Positions 50,701-60,000 of a DNA stretch of 60,000 nt are shown here, piece by piece. The notes beneath the pieces were generated by a model. It had not been told where the DNA came from. It did not search any database and worked only from the letters and a program-made list of their open reading frames with translations. The number at the start of each line of letters is the position of its first letter. Position 1 is the stretch's first letter. The DNA is from Strigamia acuminata (lineage: Eukaryota > Arthropoda > Chilopoda > Geophilomorpha > Linotaeniidae): contig OX442314.1 in assembly GCA_949358305.1 (NCBI GenBank), positions 49,610,581 through 49,670,580 on the forward strand, read 5' to 3'. A program made the translations under genes and the position numbers.

Positions 50701-53312
50701 AGCAGTGCCGCCTCAGAGCGATGTGAGTTTGGCGGGTTGAGTCATTCGGTTCGTTGTTTAATTTGATTTCAATGTTCGCAGGTCGATGTCCCAGCTTCAC
50801 CCGCAGCCATGAGGTGCAATACCACCATTGCGGCCTCTCCCGTGTTGAATTACACCGGAAGGTTATTACGAATCAAGTAATTTGGAAATTGAGCGTGATG
50901 AATTGATTTATTATTAATGTTGTTGTTATTTTTGCTAGTCCTGCCGAGGAATTGAATTTTGCAATGGATGGGAGTCGCGAACCCAGTGCGACAATCACGT
51001 TAACTAACAATTCTGTCCAGTGTGTGGCTTTCAAAGTGAAAACAACCTCGCCGGAGAAGTACAGAGTTCGGCCCAGCTCGGGCATCATTCGTCCGCATTG
51101 CCAGTGCGAAGTTGTCGTCCAATTACAATCGAGTAACACGAGTGCCGTTTATTTTGTTTGTCCATCGCCGTTTTTAATTTGTCGCAAATTCTAGCATATC
51201 AAACATCTTCCTTAACTAGGGATAAGTTTCTAGTGATGGCCATACCATTAGAACATTCCGATATTTCTACGCAGGAGTTGAGCGAAATATGGCGGCTGAC
51301 ACCGAAAGATAAAATAATGGACTACAAGTAAGAGAATTAATTGGATTTGGAATGTAAATTTTTGTAATTATTTTTTTAAAAACTTTTTTCGATGCCACAA
51401 GATTGCGCTGCGCAGTGGTTGCAACCTGCCCGAATATTTTCGCTTGTCCCGAGCCGATGACCCACGGAATGGGAGACGTTAAGGAGTGCAGCAAACCGGT
51501 ATGATGGAGCATTGTTTTGTTTTCAATCAGGGTGTCCTGTAAATATATCACAGACCTAAATACTACTGGACTGCGCACTACAAATGGCGCCCGGCTCTCC
51601 AACTTCCTGTTTCACGTCTTACTCAACCAATTTCAATCCTATTTTTTGTTTTTTTCTCGTTTTTCTCTCGTTTTATCCTCGTTTTATCTTTTTTTCTCTC
51701 GTTTTATCCTCGTTTTATCTTTTTTCTCTCGTTTTATCCTCGTTTTATCTTTTTTCTCTCGTTTTATCCTCGTTTTATCTATTTTTCTCTCGTTTTATCC
51801 TCGTTTTATCTTTTTTTCTCTCGTTTTATCCTCGTTTTATCTTTTTATTTGTAGTATATTTATGTTTGTGATAATAAGCCGCAAATTGGAGATTCCATAA
51901 AATTAAGTCAGGGATTTCCATGAATATGAATCGTGGAATTACGAAAATAATAATTAAAAATAAAATTTAAGACGTTTTTGTAATAGTAACATTTTTATCT
52001 ATTTATAAAAATTGTTTCTTTTGCATCTTATCATCCAAAAAATATTTTTTTCAAAAATTGGCTGATAAAATTGTTTGGGCAATCTTGTATCTCTTATTTC
52101 CAAAATCTGGTCACCCTGGTGTTTATAAAGTCTGGAAACACCTTTTTTTTTCTTGAAAATGACCGAAGATATATCAATTCTATTGATGTGTTTATATAGG
52201 AAGTCGATGGTGGGCTTTTCAGTGGCGACCTTAAATTTAACCCGGAAGGCCATCTTTAAGGTCATTCATATTGTACTTTTCAAACCATTTAAGATTCAGC
52301 AAAATTTCCAATTACAAAGTTGTAGAGCTCCATCGAATTAGTACTATCCAACTTATCTTAGTCATCTTAAGTTAAATGTCTTTTTTTAAAAAAAGGAAAA
52401 CAAATCAGCAAATTGAAATTTTTTTTCGTATGAAAATAAACTAATTTAGGCTTTAAAAAAACAGTAGGCACATTCAATAACTCCAAAACGATCGTTTAAA
52501 CCTGTTTGCACGAACTTTTAAACGAGATTCTCGTTTAAAAGGGTTTTAACGGGCTGAAAATAGATCGTTTAAATCTTCGTGTAACGAGAAAACTCGTGCA
52601 AATCGGGTATGTTGGCAGCCATCTTGGGTTTCCGATAGATCGGTCGCAAACATCTCGATCGTAAGTACAATTTTGAAGCAGTTTGTCTAATTCTTCTCAT
52701 TTGTGTAGAACACCTTCGGCAGTAATTCGACCGTGAGATCCTGAAGATTGAGCGTACCAAATGGAGAAAAATCTGTGATGTTTGCAGTATTTGGTATTTT
52801 TACCAGTTGTTACAAAAAAAATTAACTTACAGTGACTAAGATAAGTTGCATAGTACTAAGTCGACGGTGCTCAGCAACTTTGTTTTTGAAAATTTTGCTG
52901 TATCTTAAATGGTTCAAACGTTAGAAAGTGAATGACCTTGAAGATGACCTTCCGGGTTAAATTTAAGGTCACCATCGACTTTCTACATTACCACATCACT
53001 AGAATTGATATATCTTCAGTCATTTTCAAGAGAAAAAAGGTGTTTCCAGACTTTTGAATCACCCTGTATATACGATTTTGTGTTTGATTTTGTGTTTGAC
53101 TTTCGTTGCAGCAGCCGCCAATGCACAGTTTAGTGGAGACAATCGACTGCTTGCGAGCGGAGATCTGTTTTTTACGTCGGCTGGTTTTCCTCGTGTTATT
53201 TCTGCTATTGTTTTTAATAGGGACGCTTTTTATCATGATCCGATGGGGCATCGAACCTTTCGTAGTGAGGCAAGTAGTCGTGAATTCGTTTGTCGGGCCA
53301 AACATCGTCTGA
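47795..53312 (+). CDS. MOSPD2-like ER membrane tether (CRAL-TRIO + MSP domain + tail anchor)
   Basis: Thirteen exons: 47795-47876, 48150-48296, 48376-48462, 48534-48688, 49771-49870, 49975-50099, 50351-50449, 50657-50722, 50782-50876, 50939-51132, 51234-51327, 51402-51498, 53112-53312. The joined frame gives 513 residues; animal MOSPD2 proteins are of similar size. Exons 2-6 encode a CRAL-TRIO (Sec14-like) lipid-binding domain (WLRRFILHHEYDMEAA, ITVIFDMRDTGFSNM, FKFYYPLFLGYLIVYEMPW, LPPQMGGT). Exons 10-11 encode a major-sperm-protein domain (TITLTNNSVQCVAFKVKT, YRVRPSSGIIRPHCQCEV), which in this family binds FFAT motifs. Exon 13 encodes a tail anchor (LVFLVLFLLLFLIGTLFIM). It would tether the ER to other organelles. 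Exon 11 is uncertain: the stronger-looking acceptor (51220) breaks the frame, while 51234 keeps it but drops the conserved DKFLV-like residues. A third ATG at 47801 is an alternative start. Confidence 0.9.
48795..49350. repeat. Minisatellite in MOSPD2 intron 4
   Basis: About 18 copies of a 28-32-base unit built on ATGATTTTT and CACTAAAATCA. Copies from 49090 to 49320 are almost identical 31-base units (TGTGATTTTTTATGATTTC then TCACTAAAATCA), while those before are diverged, so growth was recent at the 3' end. Confidence 0.92.
51645..51850. repeat. Minisatellite in MOSPD2 intron 12
   Basis: Six copies of a 30-32-base unit TTCTCTCGTTTTATCCTCG followed by TTTTATCTTTTT, differing mainly in T-run length. 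Confidence 0.92.
52110..53075. mobile_element. Palindromic mariner-like element in MOSPD2 intron 12, with an inner insertion
   Basis: The left arm (52110-52370) recurs inverted at 52830-53075. Both carry AGTCTGGAAACACCTTTTTT or its complement, GATATATCAATTCT and CCCGGAAGG or their complements. The right end is CACCCTGTATATA, so the element begins TACAGGGTG as many mariner-type elements do. A segment with TCGTTTAAA repeats (about 52460-52800) sits between the arms. No transposase. Confidence 0.7.
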
Positions 53313-53390
53313 TCTACTCGCAACGTGATCATTATTATTTCTTTTCTTTTCTAAGGTGACATTTAAATTGCTCAACGATAATGTGTAAAT

Positions 53391-53900
53391 GGTTTCTTTT
53401 TCTTTATATATTTAAATTTTTGTGCTCAATCGCTATTTTTTTAAGTTTTCAACACATAGAAAATCATGTCATTTTATGGTTACGCTCAAAATAAATTTTT
53501 AATTTCCGTACAATATTGTAATCCGCTTTATTATTCTCGACGCAATAAATGTCAATGTACAATTTATTCACATCAGCCATGCATAAATAATAATTCTAAT
53601 TTATAAACACAAAATTGACCATTAAAAATAATAATTCTAATTTATAGACACAAAATTGACCATTAAAAATAATCATTCTAATTTATAGACACAAAATTGA
53701 CCATTAAAAATAATCATTCTAATTTATAGACACAAAGTGAGCACAAATACTGCTGAGCAGTTTGTGCTGCTCACAAGTCAGTGCGATTAGTTGGCCGGGT
53801 ACGTCGGCCATTTGGCAGTAGTCGATCGCGTCTGACAACACAAATATTATGCACAAAAAAATCCCATTTTAGGCCAAAGAATTCAATTTTAGACAAAAAT
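53391..53900. pseudogene. Broken lectin-gene copy with downstream repeats
   Basis: Bases 53420-53575 match 59126-59287 and 3208-3330. Bases 53752-53835 match the lectin exon at 59740-59825 (shared GTCAGTGCGATTAGTT and GGGTACGTCGGCCATTTGGC) but are short and interrupted. Four copies of a 43-base unit (TAATTTATAGACACAAAATTG, ACCATTAAAAATAATCATTC) lie at 53590-53735. The Copia element inserted at its AATTTTAGACAAAAAT repeat. Confidence 0.75.
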
Positions 53901-54076
53901 TGTTAGTAGTATTTCGTTTACAATGAGTTGTTTTTATGAATGGTTACGTAGTAAGTAACCATGAAAGAATTGTATTATATGAGCAACAATAAATTGACAT
54001 GTGTGATTGTTATGATGTGATGAATGGAATGATGTACGAGTGAATTCTCTTCAAAATTAACGAAATTGTCCCAACA
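53901..54076 (+). repeat. 5' LTR of the Copia element
   Basis: Starts TGTTAGTAG and ends GTCCCAACA. Confidence 0.95.
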
Positions 54077-54094
54077 TGGGTTATGGGCCCCAGC
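54077..54094 (+). other. Primer binding site pairing with the middle of initiator tRNA-Met
   Basis: Directly after the LTR is TGGGTTATGGGCCCCAGC. It is complementary to the anticodon stem-loop region of animal initiator tRNA-Met (revcomp TGGGTTATGGGCCCAGC) apart from one extra C. Drosophila copia is known to be primed by a cut 5' half of that tRNA. Confidence 0.85.
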
Positions 54095-54213
54095 TACGAG
54101 AAAAATGCCAGCTGGATGGCAAAAGAGTGGATGAATCGATTCGAGTGTTGAATTAGGCGGTGTTTCTTGTGGTTTTTTGGACTATTTGTACGTAAGAGTC
54201 GCGACATTCGGAA

Positions 54214-57200
54214 ATGGCGACTAAGAGCGATGTGCAGTCGGTAACGTACGTTGAAAAATTGAACGGTAAGAACTACCCATCGTGGGAGTATCGTGTGAGA
54301 ACGTTGCTGAGAGCCAAGGACGTCTGGACGGTAATTAAAGATGATTTGCCAATCAAGACTTTGGGCGAGAGTGATGTAGACTTTAAAACGAGGCAAGACA
54401 AGTGGAATACAAGCGACGTAGAGGCATTGAATTTAATTCTTCAGACGATAGATTCGACACAATTACGACACGTGTTAAATAAGGACACAGCCAAGGAGGC
54501 CTGGCTGGCATTGAAGACTGAAAACCAGGGCGATTTGGCGGAACTTAAAGTACAAAAGAGAGTTGAATTGGGACACACGGTGATGAAACAAAGTGAGACA
54601 GTAGCCACATACCTGGATAGAATGATCTCCATTCGGGAGGAATTAAGTTCAATTGGGGTCGTTATTGAAGAGCAAGAATTGTGTGCGCACATCTTGCGTG
54701 GCTTAAGTGCGGAATACGCAAATGTGATCACAAGTTGTGATGTTGCTGGGACGAGCACGATGAAACTACTCACTCTACGCCGTGCATTATTAGCCGCAGA
54801 AACTCGTAAGAATAGTGTTGAAGTGACCACTGATACCCGTATAGAGAGCGCCACCTGGATGAGGGGCGCAAATAGAGGAAGTGGCCGACGGCCAATGGGC
54901 ACTGCAGGGGGAAGCCGGGGATCTGCAAGCAGGGGTGGACCAAAATGCTGGAACTGTGGACGCATTGGCCACCGATACGCAGAATGCCGACAACCTGTGG
55001 ACCCGGCGGCTGCAGCTGACTTTCGGGGACGTGGTCGTGGTAGAGGACGGGGCTTTAATCGAGGATTTGGACGAGCGCGCAATCAGAGTGCAAACATGGC
55101 AGCACAAGAGTCGAGAAGGGTCAGTGAGAATGTACCTGACCTTGATTATGTTGTCGATTACGCGATGTCCACTGGAGCGGTTAGACCTGAGTGGAACTTG
55201 AATGTCTGGTTTATGGACTCAGGTGCCTCGTCCCACATGGCCAACAACCCTAGTTGTTTTAATCATTTGACCTTGAGTCGCGGCAAAGATATTTTTCTAG
55301 CCGATGGACGTAAGGTGCACTCGACCGGGTATGGTTCAGTATTGCTGACCACTAGAGTGGGCAGCGAGACAAGGCGAATACGATTAGATAATGTAAACCT
55401 CGTGCCTTCATTGAAGACCAACCTATTATCGGTTGGAAGGATAATAGATTTGGGATTTATCGTATGCTTTGGTGACGGAATTTGCGAGGTCAAAACGTCA
55501 GATGGGACCAAAGTATTTCAGGCGCGAAAAATTAATGGTTTGTTTCAAGTGGAGACTACCTCGAATGACATTGATAGCTCACCAAGAATGAACATCGGGA
55601 TGTCATCATTGGCCCACCCCCACGAACCGGACCAGCGAGCGAGTCGATTATCGATGGAGATGTGGCACCGACGATTGGCTCATTTAGGCTATCGGTCATT
55701 GAGGGAGCTTTGGACCAGAAATATGGTGAAGGGATTGCATTTAAAGGATGCGAAGATTCCGAAAATATGCGACAAGTGTGCAATGGCCAAGAAAATCAGG
55801 GCACCATTCAAGCCGACGAATTATATTTCGGCAACAAAACCATTTGAGATGTTGCACGTTGATTTATGTGGCCCCTTCCGAAATGTATCGACATTGGGGA
55901 GTAAATATATATTTACTATTGTCGACGATTTTTCGAGAGCAATTTTCACGAGATTTCTGAAGGAGAAATCACAAACAGTAGGTGAATTTGAAAGTTTTTT
56001 GACAATGTTTGAAAATAAGTTTGGAAGTAAACTCAAGCGGTTGCGAAGCGATAATGGGACCGAGTTTCTAAACGAGAGATTTAAAAATTTGTTGACGAAG
56101 CGTGGCGTTCACCACCAATTAACAGTCCCATGGAGCCCCTCCCAAAATGGCGTCGCTGAGAGGGCCAACCGGAAGTTACTGGACGCGGCAAGGACCCTCC
56201 TGTTGGATTCGGGATTACCGATGCAGTTTTGGCAGGACGCGGTCGAAACAGCGGGCTATGCGTGCAACAGATCGAAGATGCGGAGATTCAACGTGGAGAC
56301 ACCAATTGAACGTCTAACAGGACACAAGCCAGATGTTAGCAATATGAGGATCTTCGGATGTGTAGCCTATACTTGGATCCCCAAACAAAACCGTTACAAG
56401 TTGGAACCAACAGCACGTAAAGCCATCTTTATGGGATATCCGTTCCAATCGGCGGGATGGAAATTTTATGACCCAGTTAAAAAGAAATATTTCGTCGCAA
56501 GGGACGTGAAGTTTGATGAGGAATTAAAGGGATCGACATTACTTCCAAAGTTAGAGCAACCGCAATCTTCAGATGAACGAATATTGGATGAAGCGGAGCC
56601 AAACGGAACAATGCAAGTTCCGGTAATTCACGATGAGGTTCCGATTCAACAAGAATACAGGATGCCCAACAGGGCTGGTCAAGTGGGTCCTGAGAGGCGC
56701 TATCCGTTGAGGATCAGGAGACCCCCAGATCGATATGTCCCTTATGACCCCGGCCAAAGACCAAGACGTGGACAGAATAGGGTAGTCAGACCGGATGCTG
56801 ACGTTTCGAACTTGATAAATGAGGAGGATGTACCTGACGCTAAACGCATAACGATACCAAAGACATATAAACAGGCAATGGAATCTGCCCAGTCAGTACA
56901 GTGGCAAGAGGCGATGCAGAAAGAGATACAATCTCATACACAACAGGACACGTGGAAGTTGGTAGATCGACCCAAAGATGCAAAAGTGGTTGGATCGCGG
57001 TGGATTTATTCACTAAAAACCAACCAACAAGGACAAGTAATACGTTACAAAGCGCGTTTGGTGGCCCAGGGGTACAATATTTATAAAGGCGTTGACTATG
57101 ATGAATCTTTCTCTCCTGTAGTCAGACTCGCTACAATAAGGATTCTGATGGCACTAGCAGTGATGTATCATTTCCGGATTAAACACCATGACGTGGAGAC

Positions 57201-58410
57201 TGCTTATTTGCATGCCAAGTTGGGCCAGACGGTCTACATGGAATTGCCAAAGGGAATGGAAGTTCCGGGCGACAAGGTTTGCCTATTACAAAAGGCAATT
57301 TATGGCTTACCACAAGCAGGCCGTGCCTGGCACAAAACATTGGAAGCTGAGCTTTTAAAAGTTGGATTTGTCAAGCACCCCACGGAACAGTGTGTTTATA
57401 TCTACAGGCGTGGAAAGTCTACGATAATTATGGCGACATATGTTGACGATTTGTTGACCTTGGATGACAACAGCGAGCTATTAGATCATTTGATGGCAAG
57501 AATTCGGCGTTGTATCAAGGTGATAGATTTGGGCGAGATAAAGAGTTTATTGGGCATAAGGATAAAACAAGATTGGCACAAAAATCAAATCACCTTGGAT
57601 CAGTCAAAGTATATTCTTGAATTGGCATCCAAATTTGGATTAGAGCAGGCAAGGATTGTGAAAGTTCCTATGGAAGTTTCACAAAAATTGGATGCGCCGG
57701 ATTACCCATTGGGTCCATCAGCAGGTGACAAGCCGTATAGAGAATTGATTGGCGCGTTACTTTACCTTGCTCAGGGTACGCGCCCAGACATCGCATTTCC
57801 TGTGTCTTTCCTCTCACAGTGGCTGAATGACCCGAAGGAAGCCCATTGGATAGCGGCCAAGAGAATCCTGCGTTACTTGATTGGGACGGTGAACTACAGT
57901 TTGAGATACACAAGTTCCAGTTCAGACTTGATTGGGTATACTGACTCATCCTGGAACGCATGTAATGCCGACGCAAAATCATTTGCGGGATTCATAACTA
58001 CTTTGAATGGAACAGCGATCACATGGCAAGCGAAGAAGCAGAGTTTGATCAGCTTGTCGTCTTGTGAAGCGGAATTTTCGGGTCTGGTGGAGGTCGCTAA
58101 GGAAGTGAAATGGGTCAAAAATGTTCTTGAAGATCTGAGATTGACAACTGATAAGGGACCGATAGTAATTTTCTGCGACAACCAGCCAGCAATTGACTTG
58201 ACCAAGAACCCGTGTTATCACGCAAGAACGAAACACTTTAATAGGAGAGTAGCTTTTATTAGGCAAGATGTTGAAGAAGGAATTTACAGTGTGATGTATT
58301 TGTCAACCGATCAAATGCTCGCGGATATGATGACCAAGGCTGTCTCTGAAACGAAATTGAAGCAAGCGTGTGAAGCAATTGGATTAGTGAACATTTCGAA
58401 TGAAAATTAA
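54214..58410 (+). CDS. Copia Gag-Pol polyprotein
   Basis: 1398 residues from ATG at 54214. Order is that of Ty1/Copia, with integrase before RT: gag (LNGKNYPSWEYRVRTLL; about 1-220), zinc knuckle CWNCGRIGHRYAEC (near 245), protease FMDSGASSHM (near 332), integrase finger (WHRRLAHLG to CDKCAMAKK, near 482-525), integrase core with HVDLCGPF, RSDNGTEF and NGVAERANR (near 548, 611 and 645), reverse transcriptase with DVETAYLHA, AIYGLPQAGRAWH and active site TYVDDLLTL (near 1076), and RNase H with YTDSSW, SLSSCEAEF and CDNQPAIDL (near 1242-1325). The Gly/Arg-rich stretch before the protease is probably RNA-binding. All catalytic residues are present and there is no stop or frameshift. Confidence 0.96.
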   Translation: MATKSDVQSVTYVEKLNGKNYPSWEYRVRTLLRAKDVWTVIKDDLPIKTLGESDVDFKTRQDKWNTSDVEALNLILQTIDSTQLRHVLNKDTAKEAWLALKTENQGDLAELKVQKRVELGHTVMKQSETVATYLDRMISIREELSSIGVVIEEQELCAHILRGLSAEYANVITSCDVAGTSTMKLLTLRRALLAAETRKNSVEVTTDTRIESATWMRGANRGSGRRPMGTAGGSRGSASRGGPKCWNCGRIGHRYAECRQPVDPAAAADFRGRGRGRGRGFNRGFGRARNQSANMAAQESRRVSENVPDLDYVVDYAMSTGAVRPEWNLNVWFMDSGASSHMANNPSCFNHLTLSRGKDIFLADGRKVHSTGYGSVLLTTRVGSETRRIRLDNVNLVPSLKTNLLSVGRIIDLGFIVCFGDGICEVKTSDGTKVFQARKINGLFQVETTSNDIDSSPRMNIGMSSLAHPHEPDQRASRLSMEMWHRRLAHLGYRSLRELWTRNMVKGLHLKDAKIPKICDKCAMAKKIRAPFKPTNYISATKPFEMLHVDLCGPFRNVSTLGSKYIFTIVDDFSRAIFTRFLKEKSQTVGEFESFLTMFENKFGSKLKRLRSDNGTEFLNERFKNLLTKRGVHHQLTVPWSPSQNGVAERANRKLLDAARTLLLDSGLPMQFWQDAVETAGYACNRSKMRRFNVETPIERLTGHKPDVSNMRIFGCVAYTWIPKQNRYKLEPTARKAIFMGYPFQSAGWKFYDPVKKKYFVARDVKFDEELKGSTLLPKLEQPQSSDERILDEAEPNGTMQVPVIHDEVPIQQEYRMPNRAGQVGPERRYPLRIRRPPDRYVPYDPGQRPRRGQNRVVRPDADVSNLINEEDVPDAKRITIPKTYKQAMESAQSVQWQEAMQKEIQSHTQQDTWKLVDRPKDAKVVGSRWIYSLKTNQQGQVIRYKARLVAQGYNIYKGVDYDESFSPVVRLATIRILMALAVMYHFRIKHHDVETAYLHAKLGQTVYMELPKGMEVPGDKVCLLQKAIYGLPQAGRAWHKTLEAELLKVGFVKHPTEQCVYIYRRGKSTIIMATYVDDLLTLDDNSELLDHLMARIRRCIKVIDLGEIKSLLGIRIKQDWHKNQITLDQSKYILELASKFGLEQARIVKVPMEVSQKLDAPDYPLGPSAGDKPYRELIGALLYLAQGTRPDIAFPVSFLSQWLNDPKEAHWIAAKRILRYLIGTVNYSLRYTSSSSDLIGYTDSSWNACNADAKSFAGFITTLNGTAITWQAKKQSLISLSSCEAEFSGLVEVAKEVKWVKNVLEDLRLTTDKGPIVIFCDNQPAIDLTKNPCYHARTKHFNRRVAFIRQDVEEGIYSVMYLSTDQMLADMMTKAVSETKLKQACEAIGLVNISNEN

Positions 58411-58454
58411 TTGTAAACTTTATATGCATGTATTAAGAATTTAATATGGGCGAG

Positions 58455-58630
58455 TGTTAGTAGTATTTCGTTTACAATGAGTTGTTTTTATGAATGGTTA
58501 CGTAGTAAGTAACCATGAAAGAATTGTATTATATGAGCAACAATAAATTGACATGTGTGATTGTTATGATGTGATGAATGGAATGATGTACGAGTGAATT
58601 CTCTTCAAAATTAACGAAATTGTCCCAACA
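58455..58630 (+). repeat. 3' LTR of the Copia element
   Basis: Identical by eye to the 5' LTR, followed by the duplication AAAAT. Confidence 0.95.
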
Positions 58631-58635
58631 AAAAT

Positions 58636-58945
58636 CATTCAATTTTAGGCCATAAGATATAATTTTAGCCAAAAAAACAGTCAATTGTAGGCCAAAAAAA
58701 TAAATTTTAGGCCAAAAAAATAAATTTTAGGCCAAAAAAAATAAATTTTAGGCCAAAAAAATAAATTTTAGGCCAAAAAAATAAATTTTAGGCCAAAAAT
58801 TTCAGTTTTAAGCCCAAAATTCTAATTTTAGGCCAAATATTCAATTTTAATAATAATTTTAAGTCAAATATTCAATTTTAATAATAATTTTAAGTCAAAT
58901 ATTCAATTTTAATTATAATTTTAAGTCAAATATTCAATATTCAAC
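58636..58945. repeat. AATTTTAGGCCAAAA tandem repeats
   Basis: About nine copies of a 20-base unit (AAAAAAATAAATTTTAGGCC) run to 58830. They are followed by three copies of a 31-base unit (CAAATATTCAATTTTAATAA, TAATTTTAAGT) to 58945. Related single units lie at 3703-3830, 53860-53900 and 59945-60000. Confidence 0.9.
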
Positions 58946-59410
58946 AAATCGATTGTCGAATGTCGAATGCAAATGTGAATCTCTCTTGGAGTGTGGCTTT
59001 TATATACCCCCTGAATTGTAGGAAAAGCGGAACGTTACACGGACGTGTCACAAATACGATAATGTGTAAATAGTTTTATTTCTTTTTTTTTCTTTATTTT
59101 TCTTTATTTTTATATATTTAAAATTTTGTGCTCAATCGCTATTTTTTTAAGTTTTCAACACATAGAAAATCATGTCACTTTTATGTTTACGCTTAAAATA
59201 AATTTTTAATTTCCTTATAATACGATTGTACTAATTTACTTAATTATTCTCGACGCAATAAATGTCAATGTACAATTTATTCACATCAGCCACGCAGAAA
59301 CATTCGTTTGCACCTCGAATAGTCGAATCATTGGGGATAATCGGACGCTTCTTCGTCCCCCTCTTTAAAAAACAAGAAAAAATAATAATTCTAATTTATA
59401 GACACAAAAA
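58946..59410. other. Downstream region of the lectin-like gene, repeated elsewhere
   Basis: Bases 59126-59287 are the third copy of the block also seen at 3208-3330 and 53420-53575. It contains AATAAATTTTTA on the plus strand. A TATATACC near 58998-59005 might belong to a promoter of a lost gene. Confidence 0.5.
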
Positions 59411-59883
59411 TTAAGCATAAATACCGATAATTTTACAAATGTAGCAATGATTTTCCTCGCAATCGGTGAAAATCCACTTGAAACTCTTCAAATCTAACAC
59501 CAAGCAGTGTTTGTTGATGTTGGTGGACACGTCGATGTCGAATCTGGTCGACACGAACGATATTTGTTCCTCGAAAACCGATTCGTAGTTTAGAGTGAAG
59601 AGATTGCCTGCAATACACATTATAAAGTTCTATCAAAATGGCGATCAACGTTTTAGTTTTAGGTCGTTTAGGTCACTTATTGCAATGTGTTGAGAGCAGT
59701 TTTTGACGACGATGTCGTCCATTAATTCGGTGCGCAACTTGTTGAGCAGTTTCGTGCTGGTCAGTGCGATTAGTTCGCCGGGTACGTCGGCCATTTGGCA
59801 GTACTCGATCGCGTCCGTTCTGTTGGTCACTTCCTTGTCGTTCCATAGGTCGAAACAGTTCTGGCTTTCGTTCGCTTTGCACG
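59411..59883 (-). CDS. C-type-lectin-like gene, last two exons
   Basis: Exon n is 59883-59677 (acceptor AACATTGCAG, donor GTGACC) and the last exon is 59607-59411 (acceptor GTGTATTGCAG, stop TAA). Phases agree. The protein part begins CKANESQNCF, has AIEYCQM, ELIALTSTKLLNKLR, CSQHIAIS in the first exon, then CLVLDLKSFKWIFTDCEE and NHCYICKI. The Cys spacing and the W-I-x-x-x-C...C end are those of a C-type lectin-like domain. No EPN/QPD or WND sugar-binding motif is visible, so Ca-dependent sugar binding is doubtful. The N-terminal exons, including any signal peptide, lie beyond 60000. Broken copies exist at 3604-3702 and 53752-53835. Confidence 0.75.
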
Positions 59884-60000
59884 CTGCAATGTTTTCTTGT
59901 TAAATAGGTGATTAATGTACGACAGACAAAAATATAATTTTATGAAAAAAAATTCCATTTTAGGCCAACGAATTCAACTTTAGACAAAAAACGTTCAATT
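59884..60000 (-). other. Intron of the lectin-like gene
   Basis: Carries single AATTTTAGGCC/AATTTTAGACAAAAA units from 59945 on, as do the broken copies. Confidence 0.6.

Larger units (their letters stand above)
53901..58630 (+). mobile_element. Complete Ty1/Copia retrotransposon
   Basis: LTRs of 176 bases (53901-54076, 58455-58630) are identical by eye. AAAAT flanks both ends (53896-53900, 58631-58635). Between them are a Copia-type primer site, one 1398-codon frame and a purine-rich AATATGGGCGAG before the 3' LTR. No break is visible, so it is very young and probably active. Confidence 0.96.

Noticed and set aside
51517-51900. 127-codon Phe/Leu/Ser-rich frame
   Set aside because: Translation of the intron 12 minisatellite.

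Overview
This window is animal nuclear DNA, most likely from an arthropod. It has intron-rich genes with GT..AG splice sites, AT-rich intergenic DNA, and dense Ty3/Gypsy, Ty1/Copia, piggyBac, hAT and Tc1/mariner elements. The species cannot be named from the sequence. Host genes I recognise are a divergent centromeric histone H3 (CENP-A type, 4085-4585, minus), a lysosomal-type histidine acid phosphatase (9 exons, 29959-33757, minus), a MOSPD2-like ER tether with CRAL-TRIO, MSP and tail-anchor parts (13 exons, 47795-53312, plus), and the last two exons of a C-type-lectin-like gene (59411-59883, minus). Less certain are a small basic protein with a SERTA-like stretch (4939-5430), a 69-residue protein (16788-16997) and an orphan terminal exon (34033-34354).

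Most of the rest is mobile DNA. One Ty3/Gypsy family has LTRs beginning TGTGGTGACC and makes 4-bp target duplications. It is present as a complete 12.72-kb copy (34395-47114, minus, LTRs identical by eye, duplication CTTT), an internally deleted copy (5943-13422, plus, AGGG), a solo LTR (17277-18227, GCGT) and a deleted copy running off the left edge (about 438-2012, minus). The complete copy has gag, pol reached through a clear -1 frameshift signal, and a third gene after pol. That third gene is split by an intron and encodes about 967 residues that do not look like an envelope protein. The splice sites and protein blocks are conserved in the diverged copy at 9101-12568, so I regard this gene as the most novel item here.

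Two further retrotransposons look nearly intact: a compact single-ORF Ty3/Gypsy element (23622-28454, minus, AGCGC) and a Ty1/Copia element (53901-58630, plus, AAAAT, identical LTRs, primer site matching the middle of initiator tRNA-Met). Non-autonomous DNA elements include two with TTAA duplications (28895-29424 and 30378-31199), a hAT-like element with an 8-bp duplication (20473-20897) and a palindromic mariner-like element (about 52110-53075). Transposase relics of hAT and Tc1 type also remain.

Structures beyond ordinary genes include: a roughly 1-kb palindrome (2014-3037) built from sequence shared with the CENP-A 5' flank; an array of paired hairpins in an LTR (1315-1640); a region with four small hairpins each followed by an AAACAAAY motif (19900-20440); and dispersed broken copies of a MOSPD2-3'-end/lectin-exon module at 3.1-3.8 kb and 53.4-53.9 kb.
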